A model generated the notes under the pieces. It was not told where the DNA came from and did not search any database. It saw only the letters and a list, made by a program, of their open reading frames with translations. A program made the translations under genes and the position numbers. From Jaminaea rosea (Eukaryota; Basidiomycota; Exobasidiomycetes; Microstromatales), in the NCBI RefSeq assembly GCF_003144245.1, contig NW_020289994.1, forward strand, positions 248,001 through 312,000: a DNA stretch of 64,000 nt. Reading direction: 5' to 3'. Of the stretch, positions 30,607 to 42,446 are shown in pieces. Position 1 is the first letter of the stretch. The number at the start of each line of letters is the position of its first letter.

Positions 30607-33600
30607 ATGTCGGGTCACAAGGGCCTCCTCGCCCTCACCTTGATGGGTCACGTCGATCACGGCAAATCATCGTACGCAGACTCACTCCTAGCATCCAATG
30701 GCCTCATCTCACAGCGGCAGGCGGGAAAGATTCGCTACCTCGATTCGAGAGAAGATGAGCAGCAGAGAGGAATCACAATTGAGTCCAGTGGCATCAGGTT
30801 GGGCTTCAAGATGAATTCTAGGGAAGGAGATCAAGTAGTCGCCAAAGATTGGACACTCAACCTCATCGATACACCAGGCCACATCGACTTCAGCTCAGAA
30901 GTCTCAACCAGCTCAAGGCTAGTCGACGGTTGCCTCATCCTCGTCGACGCACTCGAGGGTGTATGCACACAAACGATCAACGTATTGCGACAAGCATGGA
31001 ACGATCGACTCAAGCCCATCTTGGTACTCAACAAGCTCGATCGCCTAGCCGTAGAAGTCAGGATGTCACCTCAAGAGGCAGAGGCGCAACTGCAGCGAGT
31101 ACTAGAACAGGCAAATGCTGCACTCGCAGAGTTCTGGGCAGAGGAAAGGCTGCAAGATGAGGAGAGGCAGAGAGAAATTGTAGAGGCAAGAGGCGAAAAA
31201 TTCACGCCCCCATCACAAGAGGACCAACAAGCAGACGACGACCTCTACTTCGACCCACCAAGAGGGAACGTCATCTTCGCCTCGTCTCTCTATGGCTTTG
31301 CTTTCAGACTCCACTCCTTCTCCCACCTCTACTCCAAGAAGCTTTCACTCCCGGAAGAGAAGTTTCGTTCTTTCCTCTGGGGCGACTGGTTCTTTGACGC
31401 CAAAGGGCGGCGTATGCTCAACCGCAAGCAAGCGACAAAGATGTGGGGTGAAGGAAGGCTAGGCCCAACTGCTTGTCAGCAGTTCGTCCTCGACAATGTT
31501 TGGCGCGTCTTTGAGAAGACGGTCATTCAGCGCGATCAGGATTCAATTGAAAAGATCGCCTCGACCCTCTCCCTGCCGCTCACACCGCGCGAGCTCAAGA
31601 ACCCGGATTCTCACGCCCTCCTCACCGCTGTCCTCTCGGCTTGGCTACCACTTGCGCCGTGCACTTTCGCCGCCATCGTCGACCAAATTCCGCAGCCAGC
31701 CGCAGCTCAGGGGCGACGCATACCGCGCATTCTCGACCCAACAGGCGACGTCTGGCCAAGTGAGTCCACGCGCTTCTATGCAGATAAGGTCGGCATGCCA
31801 AGGCCAGAGGGACGTACGCCCGTTGAGAGGGATCTATTTGCGGCCAGAGGAGAGCGAGATGCGTGGCGCGTAGCAGTCATCTCCAAGATGTTCGCCGTGG
31901 CTCGCGAAGATCTCGCATCGAAGTCGAAGCAAGGCGAGGCAGCCGATAAGGCAGGCGCCGAGAGGGAAGATGTGCGCAACTTGTCCGTAGAAGAGAGGCG
32001 GAGACGAGCAAGGGAGGCTAGGGAGAAGCATGAGGCTGCAAAAGCGGCTGCGACTGGCGCTAGCGATGCGACGTCAATCTCTGGCGCGTTGGTCTCTGCG
32101 AATGGTAGCGCCGTCGACCGTGCCATTCCGGACATGGCCGCAGCAGAGCCCATTGATTCGGTAGCTCTTGATGCCAACTACTCCGTCTCACGGCCGCGAG
32201 CGGCACCTCAAAATGGCGACAGTGAGTCAAGATCAGACAGCAAGAAGTCCAGCAACGATGAAGGTGCAACAGAGGTGCTCCTCGCCTTCGTGCGCGTCCT
32301 GTGTGGCTCGCTTACCGTAGCGCCAGACACAGCCTCATCGCGTTTCTTCCTCGTACTGCCCAAGTATGATCCGACTCTACCGCCCACGCACGCCAGTAAT
32401 GTCAAGCACATCAAGCGCGTGCCCATTGAAGCGCTTTATGTCATCATGGGCAAGGAGCTCGTGGCCGTGGATCGCGTCGGCGCTGGAGAGGTGTGCGCCG
32501 TACAGGGACTGGAAGGCATCGTAGGCAGGATGGGAACGCTCGTTGCGATACCGGAAAGCGAGTCAAAATCAAACACCGAAGAGGGCGACTGTGCTTGGTT
32601 GAATGGCACCGCGCCGGGACTAGTCAACCTCACTTCGGGCGCCGGCCTCGCTCCTCCCATTGTACGTGTCGCGCTGGAGCCGGACAACCCCTCAGATCTT
32701 CCCAAGCTCGTGTCTGGTCTACGTCTCCTCAACCAGTCGGACCCGTGTGTTCAGACCCTCCAACAATCTACGGGAGAACATGTCATCGTCGCTGCAGGCG
32801 AGCTGCACTTGGAGCGCTGTCTCAAGGACCTGCGGGAACGATTTGCTCGATGCGCAATCAGTGCTTCCAAGCCATTGGTGCCGTACAGAGAAACGGCGCT
32901 CAGGATTGCCGGAGGCGAGATGAGGCCACCCGCGCTTGCTGCGGAGGGAGAGCCTCGGGGCACGGTCAAAGTGAGCGTGTGCAATGGAGCCGTGACTTGC
33001 AAAGTAAGGGCCAAGCCTTTGCCAGAGCAGATCACGATGTGGCTGGAGGCGAATGCCAAGTCGGTTCGTGCCTTGGGAGATGCCAAGGCGGCGGCGGCAG
33101 GAGGTGCTACGGAGGAGGACGCCACAACGGTAGCAGCAACGGCGGGCTCCTCAACAGGTGCAAGCTCTGCGGCGGCGAAGGCCCTCTCACCCGAGGCCTT
33201 CTTCTCGCAGCTCTCTGCGCTCTTCGTCAAAGCAGGCTCAACCGCCAAGTCGTGGGATCAAGAATGGAAGGAGCCTGACCTCGTCGAGCGTATCTGGGCA
33301 TTTGGACCCAGGCGCATTGGGCCGAATGTGCTCATTGGCTTGTCAGATGAGAGTGCAAGAAGGGGCTTGGTAGCGAGGGCGGCAAGAAGGCGAGACGCGA
33401 CATCAGTTGGCGCGAGTCGCATGGGGAGTGGCTTAGCTACGCCCAAGCTCCCTGACGATGAGGGCGCCGCTGTTGCCAAAAGTGGCGAAGAGGCAGAGGA
33501 CCTGGCTGCAGCTCTAGAGCGACAAGCCAATATCGGCGACGAAGGAGTAGATGGCGAGGCCCAATCATCCTCGGCCGCATCCGCCCCAACTTGGACTGCT

Positions 33601-34302
33601 CAGGACCTCTACGATTCTCTGGAGTTAGGATTCCAACTCGCCACTCTCACAGGCCCACTCTGTGGCGAGCCCGTACGTGGCCTAGCCTACTTCCTCTCGG
33701 ACCTTCAAGTGAATCAAGACCTCATCGCCTCGCAACGACTCCGCCTCGCGCAAGTCAGCTCCTCCCTCATTGCGGCCGTACGCTCTTCGTGCGGATCAGC
33801 TCTGCTAGACTGGAGCCCGCGCCTCATGCTCGCGACGTACGAGTGCGACGTGGTCACCCCCGCCGAGACGCTTGGCAAAGTGCATGGTGTACTGGCCAAG
33901 CGACGCGGCAAGGTTTTGAAGGAGGAAATGCGAGAGGCGGGCAGTGCATTTGGCAACGATGAAGCTGGCGGGCATTCATCTAGCGCAGGTGGGATGGGCA
34001 ACTTCGTGATCACGGCCTCACTTCCCGTCGTAGAGTCATTTGGATTTGCAGACGAGATCCGGACCCGTACCTCTGGGGCGGCCACCCCATTGTTGGTATT
34101 CAGGGGCTTTGAAGTGTACGATGAAGACCCGTTCTGGGTGCCAACTACCGAGGAGGAGTTGGAGGACTTGGGTGACAAGGGAGAGAGGGAGAATATTGCT
34201 AAGCGATACGTGGATGCGGTCAGGAGACGAAAGGGGATGAGGGTCATGGGAGATCGACTGGTGGAGGCGGCGGAGAAGCAGAGGACGCTCAAGAGCAATT
34301 GA
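30607..34302 (+). CDS. EFL1: Elongation factor-like GTPase 1 (Efl1/Ria1)
   Basis: A single exon of 1,231 residues. Efl1 is the cytosolic EF-2-like GTPase that, with Sdo1, releases Tif6 from pre-60S subunits. GTPase motifs: GHVDHGKS (14-21), RGIT (54-57), DTPGH (88-92), NKLD (142-145). Later EF-2-like blocks include VVAAGELHLERCLKDLRERFA-like sequence near residues 730-745 and the C-terminal TASLPVVESFGFADEIRTRTSGAA segment near 1140 followed by GFEVYDEDPFWVP. Long Ala/Glu/Lys-rich inserts near 440-560 and 820-870 separate the domains and explain a length above yeast Ria1. The C-terminal extension with the EF-2 diphthamide loop replaced is as expected for the family. It converges on RRP15 with 96 bp between stops, a ribosome-biogenesis neighbour. 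Confidence 0.97.
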   Translation: MSGHKGLLALTLMGHVDHGKSSYADSLLASNGLISQRQAGKIRYLDSREDEQQRGITIESSGIRLGFKMNSREGDQVVAKDWTLNLIDTPGHIDFSSEVSTSSRLVDGCLILVDALEGVCTQTINVLRQAWNDRLKPILVLNKLDRLAVEVRMSPQEAEAQLQRVLEQANAALAEFWAEERLQDEERQREIVEARGEKFTPPSQEDQQADDDLYFDPPRGNVIFASSLYGFAFRLHSFSHLYSKKLSLPEEKFRSFLWGDWFFDAKGRRMLNRKQATKMWGEGRLGPTACQQFVLDNVWRVFEKTVIQRDQDSIEKIASTLSLPLTPRELKNPDSHALLTAVLSAWLPLAPCTFAAIVDQIPQPAAAQGRRIPRILDPTGDVWPSESTRFYADKVGMPRPEGRTPVERDLFAARGERDAWRVAVISKMFAVAREDLASKSKQGEAADKAGAEREDVRNLSVEERRRRAREAREKHEAAKAAATGASDATSISGALVSANGSAVDRAIPDMAAAEPIDSVALDANYSVSRPRAAPQNGDSESRSDSKKSSNDEGATEVLLAFVRVLCGSLTVAPDTASSRFFLVLPKYDPTLPPTHASNVKHIKRVPIEALYVIMGKELVAVDRVGAGEVCAVQGLEGIVGRMGTLVAIPESESKSNTEEGDCAWLNGTAPGLVNLTSGAGLAPPIVRVALEPDNPSDLPKLVSGLRLLNQSDPCVQTLQQSTGEHVIVAAGELHLERCLKDLRERFARCAISASKPLVPYRETALRIAGGEMRPPALAAEGEPRGTVKVSVCNGAVTCKVRAKPLPEQITMWLEANAKSVRALGDAKAAAAGGATEEDATTVAATAGSSTGASSAAAKALSPEAFFSQLSALFVKAGSTAKSWDQEWKEPDLVERIWAFGPRRIGPNVLIGLSDESARRGLVARAARRRDATSVGASRMGSGLATPKLPDDEGAAVAKSGEEAEDLAAALERQANIGDEGVDGEAQSSSAASAPTWTAQDLYDSLELGFQLATLTGPLCGEPVRGLAYFLSDLQVNQDLIASQRLRLAQVSSSLIAAVRSSCGSALLDWSPRLMLATYECDVVTPAETLGKVHGVLAKRRGKVLKEEMREAGSAFGNDEAGGHSSSAGGMGNFVITASLPVVESFGFADEIRTRTSGAATPLLVFRGFEVYDEDPFWVPTTEEELEDLGDKGERENIAKRYVDAVRRRKGMRVMGDRLVEAAEKQRTLKSN

Positions 34303-34398
34303 GAGCAAATGATGAGTGCCCTCCGTTGCATCCTTGTCAATTCCAGACTGTAGACGGCGCAAATCAATTGTGATGCATTGCTCTCGTACTTGCATCTA

Positions 34399-35512
34399 CT
34401 ACGCCTTGACACGCGATGGATTTGCGGTCCCCTTGCCCGACTTGAGGAGGTCAAGGAAGTTTGCCTTGCTTAAATCGTTGAGCTGCCTTCCCTTGCCGCC
34501 CAAGGCGTTGTTACGGGACGTCACCTCGCCCTCCCTCTCCTTTCCCGCCGCAGTCGTCACAGCCAGATCCTTGTCTGCCCTCCTCTTGGCAGCGCCACCG
34601 TCGTCTTCTTCATCCGGCAGGGAAGTAGACTGCGCAGCTCGAATCGCATTGAAGAGCTTGACCACACCGCGTTGTGCGACCTTCCTCAATGCACGCTCGT
34701 GCAGTTTCGACGAGAAGTCATCGACTGCATCATCTTCGGCGTCACTGCCTTCGGCCGTCCTTGCCTTTGCCAGACTAGTACCATCAGGCAAGACGCCTGG
34801 CGGCCCCCACCCACCAATGACATCGCGCACTCGGAAACGATCCATGCGGGCACGACGTTCCTCTGTAGCTACGCGGCCTGCCTTTGCGGAAAGGGTCGAC
34901 GACGAGATGCGCGACCGTACTGAGGGGGCGAGGGAAAAGATGGGCGCTTGTCCACTAGCGCTGACACGGCTTTGCTGGTCGACTTTGCGGACGGGCTTGG
35001 TAGTCGACGATGAGGCAATCTTGGCTGCCGGTGCGCTCTCTTCATCCTCGTCTTGCGCTTGACCTGAAGTCTCGTCGTCTCCCAGGCCAAGGAAATCGTC
35101 GAGGGCCGAGCCAAAGGCGCTTGAGTCCAGTGCTCGTCGCTTGCGCTCTGCGAGTCAAGGGGGGAATGGCACGCTCAGCACACTGGGATCCTTGTGAGAT
35201 GGTCGAATCTTGCTCGCGACCCAACTCACTCGCAGTCTTGTCGCTCTTGCCAGCAGCGGCATTGGCAGCCCCGATTGCTTCCTCATCATCATCATCATCG
35301 TCATCCATACCGACGTCGCCATCATCTACATCGTCGTCAGCATCGCTCTCATCTGCTCCCTTGACATCAGAACCGAACCTCGCTCGCTTCTTTGCAGCTG
35401 AAGGACGAGGAGGCAGCATCTGCTTGGACGAAGAGGCTCCTCCTGATCGTACGCTGAATTTGCCTTTTGAAGAAGACGAAGAGGACGAGGGCATTCTTGC
35501 TACGCCTGACAT
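34399..35512 (-). CDS. RRP15: Ribosomal RNA-processing protein Rrp15
   Basis: Exons 35512-35230 and 35147-34399 (82-nt intron, phase 1) give 343 residues. Rrp15 acts in the nucleolus on pre-60S particles (27S pre-rRNA processing). Supporting sequence: a basic N-terminus, an acidic tract of Asp/Glu near residues 55-76, then after the intron RKRRALDSSAFGSALDDFLG, the ERRARMDRFRVRDVIGGWGPPG block, and LHERALRKVAQRGVVKLFNAIRAAQ near 255, the usual Rrp15 signature. The tail has RNNALGGKGRQLNDLSKANFLDLLK. ATG 35512 is preferred because it opens directly into the conserved basic start; the frame is open 20 codons upstream. Confidence 0.9.
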
Positions 35513-36350
35513 GCTCGTAATTTTACAGAGTAAGTGGTGGTGGGTGTTGATGGTGAGAGGAGCGGAAGGCAACTCTCGACGCCCTTTTGGCTATCCGCTT
35601 CCTCGACCAAAATTCCATCGATTCAACAAATGAGCCACGTGGTTCATCTCTCCTCGACGCACGAGCCAACGCTGCCACACGCCTCGCATCTCATTGGAAT
35701 CTCTTTTGATATTTTGAGTCGAGACGTCTTGATCGTAGCGGGATGAGGCATTCAAGATTGGAGAAGAGGGAAAGGGAGGAACAAAAGAAGTAAATGAGGT
35801 GGGCAAGAGGGGAACGTCCAGGAAACACGGGTAGTCACAGGACGTTAGAGAAGTGTGCAAGGGGGGGAAGCGGGGGGTATGGGAGAGAATGGTTGGAGGG
35901 GGAAGGGATTTTGTGTGCCTTGCTCGCTGATGTGTGCCTTTTAGCCCGCCTTGCTGTCTTCCTTCCGAAAGGTCATCGACCAGAATCCGCGGAGAAGATA
36001 TCCAGAAGGGCGAGGTAGAGAGGCCCGTTAGGGGTAATCTTGGAGCGAGCGAGCGAGCGAAGCCGGCTGCGTATAGCAGACGTGATTTCACTGCTACTCA
36101 AATGCTACTGCTCTTGCACCTCGCCTGCATCGCTTCTGCTGCGATCAAGAGCAAGGACGTCGAAGATACCGGCTGGCTGCAGCTGGCAGTGTCTCCTGTG
36201 CCATCCCGCCCTCGATGGCATGGCATCCTCTCATCGCTCTGTCTTGCTCGCCGCGTCGACAAGCGCCCTTCTAGATTACTGCTGCGCGGTCCCGCACCCG
36301 TGCCCATCTGCCTCGCCTCGCCTTGGCTCCTCGCATTCCGGCATGGATGC
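35513..36350. other. Intergenic, RRP15 promoter and Ras 3' flank
   Basis: 838 bp without a gene I can support. It contains Gly-rich purine tracts (35760-35910) on the plus strand and a GAGC repeat near 36043-36060. Short open frames in it overlap each other in all frames and have no family features. Confidence 0.45.
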
Positions 36351-37023
36351 TCAGAGGATTGTGCACTTGCTCTTCTTCTTCTGCCCTCCTCCTTGACTTT
36401 TCGCTCCCTTGCCCTTTGTCGTCTCTCCTCTCTGCTCTCTGATCTGGCGAACGACGGTGTAGTAGGCCTTCTCTACGTTTACGCACGTCTTTGCTGATGT
36501 TTCGACGAAGCCTACCCCTAGACGACGTGCCAGGGCTTGACCTTCAGTTGTACTGCGTTAGTGCGAGGGATCCATTGTTAGTGAGACGAAGCTAGCCGAT
36601 GCGCTGCTCCCTCGACTTTACTCACCCGACCTCCCTCTCATTGACCTTGTCCATCTTGTTGCCCACGAGCATGATCGGTACCGTGTGAGGTTCCTGATCC
36701 TTGACCCTCGAAATCTGCGATCGGAACCTCTCGACCCTCTCAAATGTGGCCCTCGATGCAATCGAGTAGACCAACAAGAATCCTTCGCCTTCCCTGATCC
36801 ATTGGTCTCGCAGCGCTGTGTACTCTTCCTGGCCCGCCGTATCCAGTACTTCGAGCATGCATGGTTGATCATCGATGACCGTCTGCTTGCGATACGAATC
36901 TTCGATTGTCGGATCGTATGTCTCTACAAAGTGGTTGAGACAGAGCTGGATTGTCAAGGCCGTCTTGCCGACACCGCCGTCGCCGAGGACGACGAGCTTA
37001 TAGATCATCATCTTGCCGCTCAT
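36351..37023 (-). CDS. Ras-family small GTPase, basidiomycete Ras2 type
   Basis: Exons 37023-36626 and 36552-36351 (73-nt intron, phase 2) give 199 residues. All G motifs are present: GDGGVGKT (14-21), effector loop [11 protein letters not shown] (36-46), DTAGQEEY (61-68), NKMD (122-125), ETSAK (150-154). A Lys-rich tail ends in the CAAX box CTIL, so it should be prenylated; Leu at the last position favours geranylgeranylation in the usual rule. The [16 protein letters not shown] and GDGG loop match the Ras2 class of basidiomycetes rather than the Ras1 class, which has GGGGVGKS. In smuts Ras2 acts upstream of a MAP kinase/morphogenesis pathway (established for relatives, inferred here). Confidence 0.97.
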
Positions 37024-38076
37024 CTTGGTGGTGCGTGTATATGCACGCTGCCTTTAGGACTGGCCTGTAACGAAGCCGTTTGAGGTGGATGCGGGATGCA
37101 AGACTGGCAGAGGAGGACCGAGGGCTACTCGCTGAGGCGATGGCGTTGTCGCGGACTGGTATCAAGGAGGCGACGATGCAGCGATGGTCCAAAGAAGGAG
37201 GGGAGCGGATGGTGCGAATGCAAAAGACCCAAATATGCGCAGGGTTGATGAGAAGTGGAGAGGCTTACGTGTGCCTGCGAGCTTATTGCTATGGATGGTG
37301 GATCCAGAGGGTATGATCGGGCTCCTGTGTAATGCTTTGTGAGCTTGATGGGGCTATCTGCTCGATGAGGGCCAAGATGCGATTGGCTCAATAGGCGCAG
37401 GCGTGCTTCGTCGTTATGAGCTACGCCGAATGCCGTCAAAGGGCTCGATGATGAAGTTGTCTGACTCTGACACTGGCTCTGGCTGGGCCGCTGCTGGTCG
37501 TCGTTGGAGGCTGGGGCTGGGTCTGCGGCTGCGACGTGATATCGATGATGATTGGGATGGGATGGGATGGGATGGTGAGATGCGCTCGCTGCCTTGTTGA
37601 AGCGGTGCACTCATTCACTCAACTCGGGCAGGCGAGTCCAGTCAGGCAAAGGCGAGGCCAAGGAAGGCAAAGCACCAGGCGCGCCAGCCTCGTCCGCCTC
37701 CGCCCCGCCTACGCCGGCAGCAATCAGGAGAGGCGCTAGTCTCAAAGTCGTCGACACTCCACCCGCCAACTCGCCCCGACCTCACAAGCGCGTGCGGGCA
37801 GCAAAGGAATTCCATCCGCCCCCCCCCCCTTTGAGAACGACGACGCACGGAGCCCCCCTCCGAACAAACGAACAGGACTCACACGACGACACGACGACAC
37901 GACGACACGACGACTAGAACGCTGAAGCGAGGAGGAGCAAGAGGAGGGGAAAAGCAACTCTACGCAACATCGCCGACAATGACGGCAAATGCACATCTGC
38001 GACCTCCATTCATTACTGCACACTAAGTCTGATTGTCTCAGGCGTCCCAAATTCGCTCCAATCAAATGCTGCCGCC
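37024..38076. other. 1-kb intergenic region, Ras promoter
   Basis: These 1,053 bp lie between the Ras start and the RIC1 stop, both minus-strand genes. Simple sequence is frequent: GGGAT repeats near 37553-37572, a run of Cs near 37821-37830, and an 8-bp ACACGACG tandem repeat at 37881-37913. No gene seen. Confidence 0.5.
37881..37913 (+). repeat. ACACGACG tandem repeat, four copies
   Basis: An 8-bp unit repeated about four times without mismatch in the Ras upstream region. Confidence 0.9.
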
Positions 38077-41000
38077 TCACTGACCGCTCGGCGCCGCATC
38101 CGCTGCCTCATGACCCTCAGACATCGAAGACGTCGACGTCATGCTCGCTCGTCTACCCGCGTCACCTGCTCCACCTGCTCCTGCTCCTGCTCTCCAAGGA
38201 TGACCCCTGATTCCCATGACATTTGCCGCTCCCCCTCCGAGACCAACACGATACATGCCGCCAGCGCCGCCGCCGCTGCCCGACGATGACCCAGAGATGG
38301 ACCGTCTCAACATCGGCGGAGACGTTGAAGGAGCTGCTCGGCCCCATGACGTTGAAGGCGAGACCGCCTGGCCATTCACGGAGAGGAAAGGAATCGATCG
38401 GTCGCCATTCGATCGTTGCGCGTCTCCGCCGTCGTCTTCGTCCTGCTCCTGCGGTACAGAGTCGAGAGTGGTCGAATGTGCCGTGCTCGATAGTATACGC
38501 TTCATGGTCTTGGGCCGCGGCGCCACCTTTTGTGTTTTATCGGTGACGTCGTGAGCTGCCTCGCTGCTCGAGACCTCGTCTTTGTCCCAGCCAGCAAGGC
38601 GCAACACCTTCCTTAAGCTGCGGCCGCTCTCGTCCATGCTCTTTGTGTACCTCAGCAAGTCGCGACAGAGAAGCCAGCCATCATTTCCACCGCTCGCTGA
38701 CCCTCTCGACCGCCTCGAAGACCTCGGATTTGCCGCTACTAGAGTGAGCAACCTAGCCGTCAGCTCTTCCTTGTCGCCTCCTACCTCGAAGGCTGCCACG
38801 CTGTTATCTACACCGCTCGCCTCGCTGCCGCTCAATGTATGCAGGACAATGAGCCAACCGCTCGCCGTCTCCCAGTCCCCCTCCTGCAAGCAACGCTCGA
38901 ACAGCACTCGCGGTGTAACGCCCTCGCCGAGATTGTTCGGGTGGAAGAGGTACGACCACCGACGCACCTCCGTCTTGCGAGCGCACGAAACAAGGATGGA
39001 GAGGGATGAGGGAAAGTGGTCCAGAAAGTCAATGACACGCGGGAGAAGAGGCAGAGGGTGGCCAGGAGGAGTGGATGAGCCTGCGACGTCGTGCCCAGCT
39101 TCGGAGTCGTCGATGTGGTCGACGATGGAGCCATTGCTCGCGCTCGTTGGTATACTGTTTCCGCTAGCACTAGGCGTCATCCCGCCGCCCTCGGACAGTG
39201 CGTCTGCCTCGTCCTCTAGAACCGCGTGCAAGAGGATCTCGAGGGCGTGAGGGAAGTAGACCAGGTCCTGCGAGGCGATACGGCGACGACGTCAGCGCTC
39301 CCTCCATTCTTTGCTCTAGTCTCGCTGCTCACCTTGTACGAATTTGCGCAGAGTACGGCGTCCTTCATCTTGTTCGCCTCGAGGTAGTGCCTAAGCAATC
39401 GGTCCAAGAAGAGATGCGTTGTCGTCGTGGAGCGGAATATGGCAAAGTCCAGAGACTTGCGCATCGAAACCTCAGGCTCGATACCTACGATGATACCCTT
39501 CTCGAGGACGACACACAGAGGATAGAAGTCGAGGGGCATGCTGAGGCTCTCCTCGATGGTCTTGTACTCGGGCATCTCTTCTTCCTCCTCGTCTTCATCG
39601 TTATCGCGCTCTTCCTCTCCGTTCCCCTCATCTCCCCCATCCGCCTTGGTCTGGCTTCTGGGCTCGGCCTGCTCGATGGTCAGCGCGTCGAGCCAGAGCT
39701 TGATGCCTGAGCCGTCGTAGCCCCACAAGGAATTCTCAAGAGTGCCGATGCCGGACAGGTGGGTCCAGTAGTACTCGATGTGATCGCCAAGGATCTGCAT
39801 GTCGTACGCGACCTCCTCTGCTTCATTCTCTGGCAATGATCCGCGTGACTGTGGGTCCTTGTTGCTGTTATTGCCGCCGCTCGCTTTACGTGGACGCAAC
39901 AGCACGAGCTTCCCGTCGACGAGGAAGATGATCGTAGCCACGGTGAGATCATCCATTGGATCTCCAAATCGCTGTTGACTCCTCGGGATCATCCAGCTGA
40001 GCCCCCTCACCCTCTCCGGCTCGCCGACGACGCCTTCGAAGGTGATGCTTCCGCAGAGCTGTAGCTCAATCCTGCTCTTGGACACGACCAGCAAGAAGTG
40101 GTAGAAGGTATTGTCGCTCGTGTAGACGAGGAGCGAGTCCTCAAACAGGCTCGTAAGTACCACGGGTGAAGGCAGATCCTCGACGTGCAGCAGGTTGGAG
40201 TTGAGTAGCTCGTCATCTCGCGAATAGAGACGAAGCTGCGATGACGTCTTGGCGGAATCTCCTGTGCCTGTTGTCGCTTGACAGGCTACGATGAGGACGT
40301 GCTCAAACCATTGCAGACCACCCCGGACTGTGAAGCTCGCCTCGTCCGTCTCCTTGTCGAAGGTCTTCCACCTGCCCGAGATGGAAGAGTAATGCGCCAG
40401 TCCCCTTCTTCCTGCCACGGCAATGAGCAGCCCGTCAGGACTGATAGCCGCATATCTGATTGGCCAGTGAGCTGCCACGTAAGGCTGAGGTATCTTGATG
40501 TGCTGCCAGACGTCCGAGTCTGGATTGATGATGCTTACATCGGGCTGATCTGACCCTCGATAGACGAGCAGCGCATCATCGAGCTGGATGAAGGCGAATC
40601 GAGTATTGTCGGGTGAGTGCTGCCCTGCCACGGCCGATTTGGCGTGTGGAACGACAAATAGTTGACGATGTTGCCGCTGATGGCGGATTTGCGCAGAAGG
40701 AGCCGTTGATCCTGCCTTCTGAGTCTTGGGCACGCTGGCAGAGGCGTCGGCAAGAAGGAAGAGGTCGGTACCACCAGGTCCCCAGAAGAGGTCCTTGACG
40801 CCGTCCATGAAAGCATCTCCAAATGCCTTGTTACGTTGCGAGGGGCTCTCGTCGACGAAAGAGTGGCCCATGAGCTTGCCCCATGTTGACCATACTGCCC
40901 AGCCATTGTCCCATCCAACGGCCAATGCGAGACCATCTGCCGTCCATTCCAGAGTCTGTACGGTGCCCGGCTTGAGGAAAGAAGCCGTCGACTGCAGCGA

Positions 41001-42210
41001 TTTTCGGAGCGAAAACGTATGCGAAATCACTGCCTTGGTCTGGGATCGCAGGATGTAGACGGCAACGATGCCATCTTCTCTACCGACCGCTATGAGCCCC
41101 ATCTTGGCGTTGATGGATGTGCAGCGGGCGGGCGACGTTGCGTGAAGAGGCGAGGATGAAGTCAATGTGGTCGTGCTGGCTTCTAAAGCGACAGTGGCTT
41201 TGGACGACGATGCAGAAGAGGAAGTCCGCCTATTACGGGCAGGTCTTGGGACGTGAAACCTTCGGCCTTTCCAATTAGATGCCTGGACAAGGTGAGAGAA
41301 GAGTGCGAGCAGGATCAGCATACAAGGAGCGCTGTCTGGCGGCCCGTCTATTTGGCTGCCAACGCACCTCGCCGTCGACCTTCAAGGAGGCTACATAGCC
41401 TTGCCCGTCGCTGGTGAGCCAGAAGTAGAGATCCATCCTGCGTGAATGAACAATGGTGGTGACATGGGGCAATGGCTGCTCTTTGGCCGCGTCGCCGCCA
41501 CGGAACCAAGTCAACGATGAGAGTAGAGTCGTTTTGGTCTCTGAGCCAGTGGACCCGTCTTTCTCGCCTGGCCATGGTATCGCTTGTATGGCAGGAGGGT
41601 TGACTGTTGAGACGAGGAGGTTTTCGGATGTAGCTAGACAGCAAGCCAGAGTAGCATCGACACGAAGAGCAAGTCGAAGGGAAATGTCGAGGGGAAAAGC
41701 GCCCGCTGGTCCTTCTCCTGAAGCGGCTGCAAAGGTGCTCTTGAGCGATTTGGACGAAGGAGCCCACGGCTTCTTGGATGCAGACGCTTGAGAAGATGAA
41801 GAGGTAGGGACGTAAAGGTAAGCCATCTCGTCTGCAGATGGCTTGACATGGTAGACGAGGACGTAAGAAGAAGATGTTTCTACGACGATGGTGATGCGGC
41901 CTCGGTCATTGGAAGAAGAGGTGGTGGTTGCCGGCTTCCATGAAGCTCTGACGTTGCGCCCATAGTCTTGAATACTCTTTCTCGTCCTTCTGAGGCTAGC
42001 AATGACTTGCGTGGGCCGCGTCGTGTAGATGTGTAGTGAACGAGGGGTGATGATGGAGAAGTGTTGGGAATGGTGCGAGGAAGGGGAGGGCGACAGCTGA
42101 ATGGCATCGTCGATGTCGTCATCGAGTGCGACGCCCTCTGGAGTCTCATCGTTGTCGGGTGGCAATAGCGGTGGTACGATGCGCCTTGCCACATTCAGAG
42201 GCCAATACAT
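38077..42210 (-). CDS. RIC1: RIC1, subunit of the Ypt6/Rab6 guanine-nucleotide exchange factor
   Basis: Exons 42210-41368, 41282-39333 and 39267-38077, both introns phase 0, give 1,327 residues. With Rgp1, Ric1 activates the Golgi GTPase Ypt6 for endosome-to-Golgi transport. The N-terminus MYWPLNVARRI is typical of the family, so I start there although ATG 42318 is in frame upstream. WD/beta-propeller sequence fills the first half (for example INAKMGLIAVGREDGIVAVY and TVQTLEWTADGLALAVGWDNGWAVWS). The RIC1 alpha-solenoid follows, with RKSLDFAIFRSTTTTHLFLDRLLRHYLEANKMKDAVLCANSYK-type sequence before intron 2, then FPHALEILLHAVLEDEAD and VIDFLDHFPSSLSILVSCARKTEVRRW after it. An acidic run interrupts the middle, and the C-terminus is a Ser/Gly-rich tail. 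It is divergent from VPS3 with 236 bp between starts. Confidence 0.92.
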
Positions 42211-42446
42211 GTCGAGAGGTTTGCTTGCCTCTGGATGGGATCGTGACACCAAAGGTCGAAAGGAAAGCCAAGTCGAAGAGGCCGCTATCGACTGCCCATC
42301 TGCCGACGCACGAGCCATCAAGTCGAGGGTCGAGTCGAGTCGATTGCTCCGGCTGCCGCGTCTGTCCGCCCTCCTTGCGAGATGCGGCGGTTGCCTCGAC
42401 CCTTCGTCTTGCTCTTCTCGCCTTTGTCTTGCCCACCTTGGCCGCT
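42211..42446. promoter_or_regulatory. Divergent promoter (RIC1 / VPS3)
   Basis: 236 bp between the start codons of two trafficking genes. If the upstream RIC1 ATG (42318) is used, the gap shrinks to 128 bp. Confidence 0.5.
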